In this document: piece by piece, positions 22,827-34,343 of the stretch
Numbering within the stretch: position 1 is the stretch's first letter
Layout: each line of letters opens with the position of its first letter
NCBI GenBank assembly: GCA_022747635.1
Contig: JAKTNV010000116.1
Coordinates: 382,001-446,000 of the forward strand
Length of the DNA: 64,000 nt
Direction: 5' to 3'
DNA from: Hetaerina americana
Lineage: Eukaryota; Arthropoda; Insecta; Odonata; Calopterygidae
The notes under the pieces: model-generated
Databases searched by the model: none
Seen by the model: the letters and a program-made list of their open reading frames with translations, nothing else
Told to the model about the DNA's origin: nothing
Program-made: the position numbers and the translations under genes

Positions 22827-23400
22827 ATGTTCGCGGATGACACGGTGATTTATCGAGAGATATCTGGGGATGAGGATTATGTAATTATAGCGCAGGATCT
22901 AGATTGCATTACTGAATGGTGCTCAAAATGGGGATTGTCATTAAACCTTAATACCACTTGTTTGTTGGTTAATTTCTTTACAAGATCAAAGGGATTTGTT
23001 TACAAATTAGCTAGAGTTGACCTAGAAGTAGTTGATACGGAAAAATACCTAGGTGTGACATTCACAAAAGACTTAACTTGAGGGACCCTAGTCTGCGGTC
23101 AAGCATATAAAAAATTGGGATTAATTAGACGCATTGTCGGCAAAAGTGACTCGAAGGTCAAAGAACGTTGTTACCACTCTCTTGTAAGGCCTCATTCAGA
23201 ATACGCATGCAGCGTATGGGATCTGAGCTAAAAAGGCCTCATTCGGGAAATTGAGAAGGTTCAACGCCGGGCAGCCCGTTTCGTTAAAAACTGTTACGAT
23301 AAAACGAAAAACTTCACTGAAATGCTTATGGAATTTGGGTGGGAATCATTAGAAGAAAGACGATTAGATGCCAGGTTGAACTTACTAAATAAATTCAGAT
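22827..23400 (+). mobile_element. CR1/Jockey-type LINE fragment (end of RT and C-terminal region)
   Basis: The fragment opens at the RT catalytic box MFADDTVIYREI and continues through a LNLNTT-type segment and EKYLGVTFTKDLT. It then reads, after an in-frame stop where Trp is expected, KKLGLIRRIVGKSDSKVKERCYHSLVRPH and, after another stop, VQRRAARFVKNCYDK. The same blocks occur in the same order in the LINE at 55.9-58.2 kb (KVKERCY.SLVR.H, RFVVNCYDK). Both ends are abrupt: the endonuclease and most of the RT are missing 5', and no 3' tail is seen. It is dead. Confidence 0.85.
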
Positions 23401-24000
23401 CCGCATGGTTCAGCGCCGAGGTCTCGCAAATTATTCATACATGGATGTAGACGAATGACATACATCGGAATGGCGAGATCGGTATGAAGGCACATCTTTA
23501 AGTGAACGTCGCGGGGCGATAGCCACGTATCCCGCGATCCGATGGTCGCCCATCTGGCGCTCCGTTGAGTGGTGGAGTGGGAGGGGCAGCATCCCAATGA
23601 GGAAAGGCCCATCCGTGGGCTTGGCGGGTCAACGCGCGTTTCGGGGAGATGGACGAGAGGGAAAGTTTAGGGGCGCTTGATGGCGGGAGCATGATCGAAG
23701 TCGCGGGGTGGGGAGGGCGATCGAGTGGAGGGAGGCGGTCGATGGAGAGAGTGACCGCCCGCATCGCACGTACGGTGCATGCGTGAGCCAGGGCCCTTAC
23801 TCTCCCCTTTTGAGGCCCTGCCGCGCTCTCTCCCACCCAGCCTCGGATTCCCCGCGGCCGTTGGGGACGCGTGTGGGTGCGAAGGGACGGGAGATGGCGA
23901 GAGGGTGATTCATGGCCCCCCTCCTACCCTTTACTTTCACATGCCTCACTAGGAAGTTCTTTCTCCAAACTATCGCCACCCCACACCATCTCCTCCACGC
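23401..24000. other. GC-rich patch, no gene recognised
   Basis: From about 23500 to 23930 the DNA is GC-rich with CpG. Overlapping frames on both strands show no domain. A TATATAAG sequence occurs downstream at about 24018-24026 and could be a promoter element, without further support. Confidence 0.35.
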
Positions 24001-27000
24001 GGATAACGGATAAATGGCTTATATAAGGTTTCGAAAAACTGGCAGGACGAGTTAAGACGGCTGTTATTTTTTTCACCGCGATCCAACGTATTATTTTCAC
24101 CGTTGATGTATTGTGTGACGGAAAATCGTGGTTTAATAATTCAATTACACAAATGATTCCACTTTGCTTAAATATAAGCCGAGGCTTTGTAATCCCAATG
24201 TATCCTAGACCTTCCTGTCGAGTGTTGAACGCGAAAACGTTTTATGGCAATTTGAGATATTTTCTCTCTTTTTTCGCCACGAAGTTAGTGGTTTTATTAA
24301 GAGAGTTCTCGGCGAAACTCCTGGAGAACACCCAATTAAAATTGATTGGTTTTTTTCAGCTCTTTCAATCGGAATTTATCTAAATATTAATTTCTTCAGC
24401 AAAAATATTAAACATGCATTAGTAATTAATCAAATTGAGAAGTATGATGTACATATGGATGATTGAATGAGCCCTGTTCATACGCACTTCTGAGCTTGAC
24501 AATGATATAACCGAAAGGGATTAAAGTCGATTAGATTCTACATCGGGTGATTTTCGGCAAATTTTTCCTGATATAGCTTCAGATAATCGAATTACCTGCA
24601 GGCTACAGAAATTTTTCTATAGCATTTTACAGCTGCTCTCTGTAGACATAAGAAATGGTTAATCGGCATCTGTCAATTATCACATCCATGCGGTTAGGTT
24701 GATATGGCGCCGTAAACTTTTATGCAAATGAATAAAATGCAGTGAGGAGAGGTATTTAGATTCTAATGGGACTTTCTTATGCAACTATAATCTTGACCTT
24801 CCATCTAACTCACTTTAATCGGCGCTCTTCTCCGAGGGAACACTGGACTTATTTTTTGCTTAGCCATCTTAATTACTTAAGTTCTTTTCGCTCCCACGCC
24901 CATTCGGAAAGCCTTGCTAATAATTACGTACTTGGCTGGCACCGCTCTCCGTCCCGGTGTTGCATCTTCGCATCGATGTAATTTATCTCCGCGTCATCCA
25001 CCCTGAATATTGATGAAGGCGCACAAAGCCGTCATAACACGCCGCCGCGGACGACACTTACGCTGGAGTGCCCCGGAGGAGAGAGGCCCGTCCAGGCGTC
25101 CACTTTCGCCCCTTCCCCCTTTATTCCGTCCTCCCACATCTGTTTCCCCGAGACCTCCCGGTAGGCATATCCCCCATGGATTTATCATTCCTATTCTTCA
25201 TATTCGCCCGCTCGGAAGATGCATTCTCTCCATGCACGTCCACTCCACTCACACCCTTCCCCCCATTCCGAGATTGCGTTGATCACGCTTCATCAATCGG
25301 ACCACACTTTCACCCCGCCTCGATTATAGATGGAATAGGAGAGAACGGGGGAGCAGGGGGTGGGGGTTAGGCGGGGTTGAGGGAGGGTTGGGGGTGGTGG
25401 TAAGGGATGGGAGCGAGAGGTTATAAGAGGGAGTAATAAACAAGTTGTATCCATGTGACCGCCCAATCATCTCTCTCTTTCCCCCCCCCTCGCCGCTCTC
25501 GCGTAAATCCTCCTCGGCTATTCATAATCGGGACTCCGAGCGCTTGTTTCTGCTTAATGGTCTGCAGCGTTTGCATATGACGTCCGTGCGGGTAATGGAC
25601 GGCTTGCGCTCCATGCAAAGGAAAAATTTGTTTCCTTTGAAATGCGGGATGAGGAAACTTGAGTGGGCAACAGTCGATCATCCCCGATCGGACGTTGGTT
25701 GCTCAACCTCTCTCGTGTCGCCTTCGGAGAATGAGCCGCCGAGGTGCTTGCTCGGTGGACGTCTCGAGGCTCTTACGCATGTCGGGGGAAGTGAGACACT
25801 CCTCGAAACATTTGAAGGAAGACGTTTTTTTTTGAGTTTCGTTTGCGCAATTTAGTTTCTCCTTCCAACCCATTCCTACTCCCTCCAAACGGTGAAAAGG
25901 CATTAAAACTCCGGCCGGTCCGCGTATGCTTTTATCTTCAAACCGTGCCCATTTCCGTAGACACAATGGAGTAAAATTTGTTGAGTAATAGATGTTTACT
26001 TTTAAAATCTTGCTTCTCATTGGGCGCCCGTGCTTGTTTCTAATGACCTCAAAAAAGACCGCGTTAGATGTTTGCTCAGGGATGACCTGAAATATCCTCC
26101 GCGGTTTCGAAAAGAAACTGTGCTCGAGTAAGCAAGGGATGCATCAATATTTAACGCGGGCATTAAATCTTGAAATACCTTAGATCCACATGACTTTCAC
26201 TGCTCATTTTATCTCACATTTAGCATAGTCTTGAGTTTTTATTGTTCCCATTGAGGCAATACTTGGGAAAACAAAGTGTTTATTTTACTATAACTTCGAC
26301 AGAATTCATGTTAGAAAGATTCTGGAGATGTATAACCATATATTGTACAATCATTCCTTAAGTATAGGGCGAATGATGAACTTAAAAAACAAACAATCTT
26401 CATTCACATCTGATATCAAAGTAATGCGGTTCATAAAATTTTTAAAACAGTTTCGACGTCTTTGAGACAGCCAGCGATGTATCTCTCTGTAGTTTTCTCA
26501 TTTCTTGATTTCCCAATTGTCATCGAGGATTACAATTAATTTTAATCAAAATTTATGAGCAACAATTATATCATTCTCCAATTTTTATTGTCCAAAAAAT
26601 AGAAGTCTCATAAATTAATTTTCCATCGACAGCAATCCCTTCAATCTTCCTCCTAAGCTCTGATTGTTACCAGTTCACATTTAATCGCGTCGTTTTTTTC
26701 CGGTGAAAGTGGAAGGGCGCATTAGGCCCCTACGCAACTTGGCCTCGATTTCTTGTAAAATCCTAACGTAACGCGGGCACACCTGGAAACCTCACCCTTT
26801 TCTCCGCTTCCCTAGTCCTCGCAACCTTCCGCAGAGGAGAACGGAAGGCGTTGACCCTCGCCGCGCCTGAATTTATTAAAACTCACGCGCACTCCCCGAA
26901 CGGATGGCTTTGCGATGCCCGTGGGCCAAAAGATTTGGCAACGCTACAAGAAAGGATCGCAGACGTCCCACGCACGAAAATAAAAAAATACAGCATGTGG

Positions 27001-28663
27001 ATTCGCCGTCCTCGCTCGCAGGAGCCTCTCCCTTCCCGCGGGGCACAACCCGGGTTACATGTCCCATAGAGAATGGTGTATTAGCAACACTATTTTTTTA
27101 AACTCTCTACGCACTCCACGCAAGCGATAGATATGAGCCAAATCCTTTTAAAATTGTTAGCAATCAGCGGAGATTTTCGTACGTGGCGGTTCTCAAAGAT
27201 TCACGAAAGATCCTTTCTTCCTATACGGGAATTTCGGAAGTGCCTCTCCATGCATAGACGCGCCGCCGTACCCGTCCCGGGCTGGTTGACTAGGGATTGC
27301 TGCGTGGGCACGTAGAATTTGAATAAAACGAAAAAGGACCGCCTGCAAGAAATTCATCAGATCGTATCGCCGCGGTTGTCCCTCCCCCCGTCCGCTCCAC
27401 CCTCGGAGAGATCTTCCCCGATTAGGAAGCGAAGGGAAACAGATTGTGTGCTTTGCATCCGAAACACCGCACGAATATCCCGTCGGGGTTTCATCTGTCC
27501 CGCGGAGGGCTAACGTATTCATTTCAGTTCCGAGAAGGGCCGAGCAATAAATTGGGGGAGATTGGGAAAGGGGAGGGATGGCTGGCGCTGGTGTCGAAAG
27601 AGTGGCGGCGGAACTTGGATTTCTTGGGAATTCTCGGTGTTGATAAACATGGGGAGGTCCTTCGGACGTGATGACTGAAGTCGTGGTTCAGAGCAGTTCC
27701 TCTCTAACGTGCGCGTGGCCCGTGCTAGTGGACCGCTGCTCCACCGAGAGATTCCCTGGAAAACGCATGCACGTCCTCCAAGTTGCCGACTCCACTTCGG
27801 TCCTCCTCAAGTCAGGAAAAAGTTTGCCCATTCGCAACAGAAACAAATCACATTCACCGGTGTTTCTCAACCAGTGCTTCATAGAATGATTGCCTCCTTT
27901 TTGCATACAAACGTCGATTATTGGGACTGAAGACCGAATTGATCGCTCAAACTGAGTTCAGATTGCTTGAAAGTCATTTAGAATAATATATTTAAGGAAC
28001 ATGAATTGCAAAGCGATATTCACTTTTTAGTGCATTTATTTCCGATATCCTGACAAAAAGGGAGTGTCGAAGGTTCACGAGAGTTTGATTGACATTCCAA
28101 CGTTTGCGAAAAATAATTAAGCTGCCATCTTTCTCTCGTGTGTTTCTGTGCTTTTTGGGTTGAAATGCGAAAACGGTCCGAAAATTAAGCTTGATATGGA
28201 GGTAAAGGCTAATATTTCTTCAGGAAAGGAGGAAAAAAAGAAAGCGTAGGTTCCCATTAAACACGCTAAAGTAATAATAGAGAAGTACCTGAAGAATGAA
28301 GTACTGAATAAAATTAGGGACAGTTTAAACTGCTAGTCCTCTTAATGTGTATCCCGATGCTGATGGTTTCTTCGACGGTCATAAGTGATGCGACTCGCAG
28401 TAAATGTTTGAGTCTATTCGTTAGCCAACCAGTAGTCTCCAGAATTATAAATGTAAACATAGACGGCCGTGTATGCCATGTGGCAGATAAAAGGATAAAA
28501 TATAACTCCGCTCTCTCTATTTTGCTAACTTAAGAGGAGAATGCGCCGAGCCATGGTGATATTTAATTTGGAACACGCCACACTTACGGTTACAATAGCA
28601 CACCAGCTGACACTAATAACCCTGGCTCTCCGAATCAAAATATTAGACGTTTATATGAAGTAC
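24001..28663. other. Intergenic with scattered GC-rich patches
   Basis: AT-rich DNA interrupted by GC-richer patches near 25000-25420, 26690-27060 and 27230-27720. Frames in these patches occur on both strands and have no recognisable domain. Exons of an unidentified gene cannot be excluded there. No mobile element is recognised. Confidence 0.4.
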
Positions 28664-28890
28664 GGGGACGTAATAGTCCAGTAGGTAGAGCGTTGAACTA
28701 CTGATCGTAGAGCCCGGGTTCGATTCGCGGGTATGCCTCTGGGCACCTTCAGATATACCCAAGCTGAGTAGTAATTCCTGGGAAACCATAGGTGGCAATG
28801 AGGAGGAGCTGACCCTTCCACCTTGATGCATTGGGGGAACCCACCTCTTTGGTATCAGTACTAGGTGAGCTCCAAATTTCACCTCTTTTC
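28664..28890 (+). repeat. tRNA-derived SINE-like copy 1
   Basis: A tRNA-like head: an A-box-like TAGTCCAGTAGGTAGAGC and a B-box GGTTCGATTCG separated by about 30 nt. A body follows with CTGGGCACCTT, CTGGGAAACCAT and AGGTGAGCTC. The B-box neighbourhood and AGGTGAGCTC box recur at 48.9-49.1 kb, so this is a dispersed family. The internal Pol III promoter layout is that of SINEs. The 3' end is uncertain. Confidence 0.65.
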
Positions 28891-29310
28891 TCGACCATTT
28901 AATACTACTTCTTCTGGTTTTTAGATCTCTATGCTACCTGAGATGGTTTGGACATTCTACGCTCTGTCAAATACATTCCTATTACTACTAAAATGCCAGT
29001 CTTTTTTCTTGCCGAATTTCAAACGTTAAATAGGCAGCTGAATAATAAAAGCTCCACTAATATAGCGTGAATCCAGAAGGCACAACAAAGGATTAATAAT
29101 CAGTTTGTTGATTCCCTCCGTGCACACCTTCATATAATACAACAGCGCTAAATACAAGAATGTATCAAAGCAGGAAAAATGATTTCGCAGATGTAGGATA
29201 GGTTTAGTTCCGGACAATAGCAGTACCTGTAAAGTATATGTATGTGACGAGAGAGTCATGGGAAGTATACTGAAAATCTTTCTTTCTCTCGTATTACAAT
29301 TTTATTATAT
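28891..29310. other. Intergenic, no gene recognised
   Basis: AT-rich spacer between the SINE-like copy and the inverted module. Nothing is recognised. Confidence 0.5.
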
Positions 29311-29523
29311 ATATATATAAACACAGATGTAGAGTTTTAGAATACAGAGACACGAAGAAAGGACACTCACAATTTGTTATTTGACGTTTCGACAGCACGG
29401 CTGTCGTCTTCAGAATGATTCTGAAGACGACAGCCGTGCTGTCGAAACGTCAAATAACAAATTGTGAGTGTCCTTTCTTTGTGTCTCTATATTCTAAAAC
29501 TCTACATCTGTGTTTTTATATAT
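29311..29523. mobile_element. Near-perfect inverted module with hammerhead-like cores
   Basis: Arms 29311-29416 and 29418-29523 pair about a single central base with only about three mismatches. Reading outward, each arm has CTGAAGA, a GACAG/CTGTC stem-loop, GAAACGTC, then a GTGAGTGTCC box and ATCTGTGTTTTTATATA. The layout matches the module at 18685-18936. Hammerhead ribozymes in terminal repeats of Penelope-like retroelements have this form. Two such ends head to head would be an inverted dimer of element ends. No Penelope reverse transcriptase or GIY-YIG domain is present nearby. Confidence 0.6.
29421..29451 (+). ncRNA. Hammerhead ribozyme-like core
   Basis: CTGAAGA (29421-29427) fits the consensus CUGANGA. 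An unpaired C is followed by a 5-bp stem GACAG/CTGTC with loop CCGTG, then GAAAC (444-448 of this block) and GTC (29449-29451), which fits GAAA and an NUH cleavage site. Stem III would be only the self-complementary ACGT, so cleavage would need a dimer. A mirror copy lies on the minus strand at 29383-29413. The C next to stem II is a departure from the consensus. Activity is not demonstrated. Confidence 0.4.
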
Positions 29524-29556
29524 TTGTGCGTCGCCGAAGAGCGTTCCGTTTCGAAG

Positions 29557-29558
<2 letters not shown>

Positions 29559-29646
<88 letters not shown>
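29559..29646. repeat. (TA)n array between inverted module and LINE
   Basis: About 44 TA units, with one register shift near 29640. It separates the inverted module from the 5' end of the RTE-like LINE, which begins immediately after. Confidence 0.95.
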
Positions 29647-32600
29647 CCCTCCCCGGACTACAACCTTGACGTGGTGGAAGGGCTTGTGCGTTCCGATGAC
29701 CCCTAGAGCTGTACTGGCGGGAGTAATAAAAATTGCTCCTGGTAGGGTCACCCATGCCAGATAGGTCGAAGGTTAGGAGACAGACGAAAGGTAGTCCACG
29801 CAGCGTCTGTTCCTCAGTGAGGCGGCTGCAATGGCGTCTTGACCCCAGTGGGGCGGCCAGTAAGTGATGGTGTCACGTTAAAAACACTATTGAGGAAGGC
29901 AACGGGAAACCACCTCAATTATCATTCCCAAGAACAATGTGATGGACAATAGAGATATTTTGAGTCCTGGCAACCACGGGGCTCGGCCCAATCGGCCGTG
30001 TATCGTGCCCGGCAGCGGGGGAGGCAAGGCTTCCGCGGTCGTCATCCCACGAAACCCTTGCAAGGGAAAACCAGCAGCAGCAGGACAGAAGACGCAGGAG
30101 AAGAAGACCAAATTAGTTAGAATAGGAACGTGGAATGTTAGGACAATGATGAGGACGGGGAAATTGGAGAATGTTAAGCGAGAGATGGAAAGGGGAAATA
30201 TAGATATTTTAGGTCTATGCGAGGTGAGATGGAAAGATAGCGGGGATTACTGGAGTGATAAGTATAGAATAATATACAGCGGTGGGGACGAGAGCCAACG
30301 AGGGGTCGCCATAGTATTAAATGAAGAGGTAGGAAGAAGCGTAGTCAACATAGAGCAGGTAACGGATAGAATACTACTAGTGGAGATAAAAGCAGAACCG
30401 ACGAACTTAGTTATTATCCAGGTATACATGCCACCGAGCAACCATAAGGAAGAAGAGGTCGATAGGATATACGATCAGTTAGAGGACATGATTGCATGTG
30501 TTCCTGCAGGGAAACATTTGATAGTGATGGGGGATTGGAATGCGACAGTAGGCGAAGGAAGAGATGGTGATGAGGTGGGGGACTACGGTTTAGGCACGAG
30601 GAATGACCGCGGGGAGAAAGCAGTTGAGTTCTGCAGGAGACAGGGGTTAGTTATCACCAACACTTGGTTCAGACACCACAAAAGACGCAGGTATACATGG
30701 AAAATGCCAGGTGACTCGGGAAGATATCAGCTAGATTATATCCTGGTTAGACACAGGTTTAGGAACAGTGTGATAAATTCCCACAGCTTCCCGGGAGCGG
30801 ATGCGGACTCAGACCACAATTTAGTTGTTATGAAATGTAGCGTACGTTTTAAAAAGATAAGGCAGGGGTGGCGAGTTAGAAAATGGAATGTAGAAGCATT
30901 AAATGGGTTGAAAAGAAAGGAATACAAACAGGCGGTAGAGAAAATCATGGAGGACGGTAAAGAGCTAAGTACTATTGAAGAAAAATGGGAATGTATCAAA
31001 AAAGGGTTGTCTAAAGCGGCAAAAGACACTATTGGAACCGTTAACGCTAAAAGGACTCGTAAACCATGGATCACGGATGAGATGATTACAAAAATGGATG
31101 AGCGGCGAAAATGGAAGAATATAAATACAGAATTAGGCAAAATGAAGTACAAAGAATTGAACAATAAATTGAGGCGGGCAACAAATAAAGCAAAGGAAGC
31201 ATGGTGGAAGACGCAGTGCGAGAATATGGAAAGTCTGCAGAGGAAGGGGGAAATTGGTGCGCTTTACAGCATAGTTAAATCTTTATCGGGAAGTAAGAAA
31301 GGGAGATCAACGATAGCAGTTAGAGATAAGGCCGGTAAGGTAATAGTTGACGCAGGAAAGATCCAAGAGAGATGGAAGGAATATGTAGAAGACCTGTATA
31401 GTAAAGAGCTTAGACCAACAAAGTTAGACATTGAAAAGGAACATGACGTAGAGGAAGATAGCTTAGGTCCAGGCATACTAGACAATGAGATAGAAAGGGC
31501 ATTAAGGGAGATGAAACTAAATAAGGCCGTGGGGGTAGATAACATTCCCGTGGAACTTTTGAAATGCTTGGGAAAATGTGGGAGGAAGAGGCTATATGGG
31601 CTGATCCGTAGTATTTATGAGGAGGGAATCTGGCCGGAAGACTTTGTGAGATCAGTTTTAGTTCCTATTCCGAAAAAGGTAAAGGCCACGTCATGTGAGG
31701 ACTATAGGACAATTAGTTTGATATCCCACGCAGCTAAGGTTGTTCTCAGGATCATAAACAAAAGGATAGAGAGTAGGGCAAATGATTACTTAGGGGATGA
31801 TCAGTTTGGGTTTAGGAAGGGGAGAGGTACGCGTGATGCCATTGCAGTAATGAGATTATTAATCGAGAGGAATATAGAACACAACCAGGAGGTATTTGCC
31901 TGTTTCGTAGATTTCGAAAAAGCGTTTGATAGAGTAAATTGGGAAAAACTAATGAGTATATTGCATAAAATAGGAATAGATTGGAGGGAAAGGAGGCTAA
32001 TCCGCAACCTGTACATGTCTCAGACTGCTCAGGTGAGGGTGGGAAACGGGGAGTCAGGATGGGCAGTGTTAGGAAGGGGTGTAAGGCAGGGTTGCCCGTT
32101 ATCACCGTTGCTGTTCAACCTGTACGCAGAAGAAATGATCAAAGAGGCATGGGAAGAACTCGAGGTAGGAATGAAAGTGGGCGGGGAATTCGTAAAATCA
32201 GTTAGGTTTGCTGATGACCAAGCTTTAGTTTGTCAGTCAGCCAAGGGGCTGCAAGCATTGCTTAGTGAATTGGAAATTCAGTGCGACAGGTATGGGATGA
32301 GAATCAACATTAATAAAACAAAGGTTATGCGATTTTCTAGAAAGAAAAAGGGCAAGCTTAACATTAAAATAGGAGGGCAAAAACTAGAGCAGGTAGAACA
32401 GTTTACGTATCTCGGTAGTGTTTTGGACCAACACGGTCAAAGTAGTAGGGACGTAAGGAGAAGAATTGCGCTAGGCATAGAGGCTTTCACGAGGAGGAGG
32501 GAGTTGATGACGGGGACTTTGAGTAAGGATGTTAAGAAAAGACTCGTAAAAACTTTGATATGGAGCGTTGCTATGTACGGCGCGGAAACGTGGTCATTGA

Positions 32601-33013
32601 AGCAGGAGGATAGACGTAGACTGGAGGCTTTTGAAATGTGGGTGTGGAGAAGAATGGAGAAGGTGAAATGGACAGAGAAGAAAACAAATGAGGAAGTACT
32701 TGGTATGGTGGGCGAAGAGAGGGGTTTGTTGGGAGCAATCCTATGGAGGCAGGAAAAGTGGATGAAGGGGGTGTTGACCGGCAGTGGGATGTTGAAGACT
32801 GTGATAGAGGGTAGAATGTTGGGCAAAAGAGGAAAGGGAAGGAACAGGATAGGGTTGTTGGACGGGATGAAGGGAGGAAGGAGGTACTCAGAGATGAAGA
32901 GGGACCTGATATAGAGTAGGATGATTGATTTTGTGTTTTGTTAGGAGTAATAAAATATTTGTTTGGTAGTTGTGTCAGTCCAAAAACCTACCTTAACCGG
33001 TAGATTACTTAAA
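29647..33013 (+). mobile_element. Full-length RTE-like non-LTR retrotransposon
   Basis: About 3.37 kb. It starts CCCTCCCCGGACTACAACC at 29647; the same start occurs at the 5' end of the decayed copy (48743 on the minus strand), which fixes the boundary. A roughly 295-bp 5' UTR precedes a single ORF with endonuclease and RT. The 3' UTR ends near ACCTTAACCGGTAGATTACTTA at about 33011, again shared with the other copy. Both sides are AT simple sequence: (TA)n to the left and a TA/AT-rich tract to the right, as if it landed inside a TA repeat. No frame break is visible, so it may be recently active. Confidence 0.9.
29942..32914 (+). CDS. RTE-like LINE ORF: AP endonuclease and reverse transcriptase
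   Basis: One open frame of 990 codons from the first ATG (29942), encoding the protein for target-primed reverse transcription. It would nick chromosomal DNA and copy the element RNA at the nick. Residues about 60-300 are an apurinic-type endonuclease with TWNVR, LCEVRW, VYMPP, GDWNATVG, QLDYILV and SDHNLV in order. The RT follows at about 520-830 with DDQFGFRKGRGTRDA, CFVDFEKAFDRVNW (first catalytic Asp), GVRQGCPLSPLLFNLY and VRFADD (about 757-760). The C-terminal part after YLGSVLD is Lys/Arg/Trp-rich, ending EMKRDLI. All catalytic residues are present. The clade is inferred from the single-ORF layout and motif wording; RTE/BovB-type fits best. It is the only apparently functional transposon gene here. 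Confidence 0.93.
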   Translation: MDNRDILSPGNHGARPNRPCIVPGSGGGKASAVVIPRNPCKGKPAAAGQKTQEKKTKLVRIGTWNVRTMMRTGKLENVKREMERGNIDILGLCEVRWKDSGDYWSDKYRIIYSGGDESQRGVAIVLNEEVGRSVVNIEQVTDRILLVEIKAEPTNLVIIQVYMPPSNHKEEEVDRIYDQLEDMIACVPAGKHLIVMGDWNATVGEGRDGDEVGDYGLGTRNDRGEKAVEFCRRQGLVITNTWFRHHKRRRYTWKMPGDSGRYQLDYILVRHRFRNSVINSHSFPGADADSDHNLVVMKCSVRFKKIRQGWRVRKWNVEALNGLKRKEYKQAVEKIMEDGKELSTIEEKWECIKKGLSKAAKDTIGTVNAKRTRKPWITDEMITKMDERRKWKNINTELGKMKYKELNNKLRRATNKAKEAWWKTQCENMESLQRKGEIGALYSIVKSLSGSKKGRSTIAVRDKAGKVIVDAGKIQERWKEYVEDLYSKELRPTKLDIEKEHDVEEDSLGPGILDNEIERALREMKLNKAVGVDNIPVELLKCLGKCGRKRLYGLIRSIYEEGIWPEDFVRSVLVPIPKKVKATSCEDYRTISLISHAAKVVLRIINKRIESRANDYLGDDQFGFRKGRGTRDAIAVMRLLIERNIEHNQEVFACFVDFEKAFDRVNWEKLMSILHKIGIDWRERRLIRNLYMSQTAQVRVGNGESGWAVLGRGVRQGCPLSPLLFNLYAEEMIKEAWEELEVGMKVGGEFVKSVRFADDQALVCQSAKGLQALLSELEIQCDRYGMRININKTKVMRFSRKKKGKLNIKIGGQKLEQVEQFTYLGSVLDQHGQSSRDVRRRIALGIEAFTRRRELMTGTLSKDVKKRLVKTLIWSVAMYGAETWSLKQEDRRRLEAFEMWVWRRMEKVKWTEKKTNEEVLGMVGEERGLLGAILWRQEKWMKGVLTGSGMLKTVIEGRMLGKRGKGRNRIGLLDGMKGGRRYSEMKRDLI

Positions 33014-33090
33014 AAAAATATAATATATGTATATATATTATATGTATTATATATATATTATGTATATATTATATATATATAATAATTTAC
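33014..33090. repeat. Degenerate TA/AT tract
   Basis: An AT-only tract of TATA, ATTA and TGTATA words directly after the LINE 3' end. Together with the (TA)n at 29559-29646 it suggests insertion inside a TA-rich tract. Confidence 0.85.
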
Positions 33091-34343
33091 GAAGTTTTTG
33101 TTTGACTATAAGTATTACTTTATTTTCCATTATTAAAAGGACAAGTATTCATAGCGTTGAGGATCATAGGGAAATTATCAACGAGAATTTAGCGCTCTAG
33201 AAAAATTAACGTTTCCAGGTTTGTTGAGAAACCAGCTATTAAGATGGGTTCAAATATTTCACGAGGACCTATCAATGAATAATTAAAAAAAAAGAATGGG
33301 GCAGAAATTGAAAAAAGTGATTTGGCAGGTAATAAGCAGGAATGCCGTCGAGTGTGGAATGCATTTATATGAACGAGCTCACTTAATAATTTTCTGAGGC
33401 CACATGTAAAGTTGCTTCCATTGTCCTCCCCTGGCGTCTGCGAATTTCGCATCGAGAACACCCCACACCGATCGATGGTGGTATTACCACCCTTCCACCA
33501 AGGATTAGTCACCCGGAGCAGCGCTCGACACTATGAATGGACGGGCAGGAAATTTGTTTCCATAATATCATTGTTGATTTATCTTGCGTCAAACGAGAAG
33601 AAAAAGTAATCTAGAAATTGCAGGCTGAGGATTAAATCGCCCCGAATTGAGATCGCGTGATAGCTCATCGTACACTTGAAGCTTTCTTGAGGAGGAGAAA
33701 GTGGTGCTTCGCTGGAAGATCAGTTTTGCCTATCAGAGCGATCCGCAGAGAGGATTATCCGCGCTTAGATAAAGAAATGAACGATAAATATACTCTTCAC
33801 ACACGTCAGGTACGATCGAAATCCTTGGACCGTGTCCATTAAGCTTCTGTGAGCCGACGATAAGCCGCATGAAATGTTTCTTTCCATGGCGAAACAAAAG
33901 AAGAAAAGCTAAATCTACTTTTCTCATCTCTCGTGTGGCCGGTCGAAAGGGAAATCCGTCGTCGCTTGGTTCACGGACTTCCTTCTCGCTCGGCCTCCGC
34001 TCGATTTTTCGGTACGACCTTTTCACGCTCGAGGACAGAAAACCGAATAATTGGGTCGCCGGGTTTTTTTTCCTTTGCAGTTTCTGTTTTGCAAGGATAC
34101 CTGAGGGCTATGGTGTCATTTCCTGTTGGGGAAAACACCTTATCGTAGTCTCTTGCATTCGATCGTTTAAACTCCTTGTTATTCAACTTGTTGCTTCCGT
34201 GGTCAAGACGCTAGAGATGTTTCGGAATGATAGCTCACCTAGCGTTTAAACTTTTCGAAAGTTACAAAATATCGTTTTTTCCTGTGATGAAGCTCGATGT
34301 GTGTATACAGGTGTGTATGCACTAATTATAATCGCACCGTTGT

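Noticed and set aside
18572..29646. An intact Penelope-like element around the TA-bounded modules
   Set aside because: No reverse transcriptase or GIY-YIG endonuclease frame occurs near either module. The RT at 29.9-32.9 kb is of the AP-endonuclease LINE type.
18545..29755. Frames with long Tyr-Ile runs
   Set aside because: These are translations of (TA)n arrays on either strand, not proteins.
31264..32826. Antisense frames inside the intact LINE
   Set aside because: Shadows of the plus-strand ORF. Their resemblance to frames at 45.6-47.7 kb only reflects the second LINE copy.
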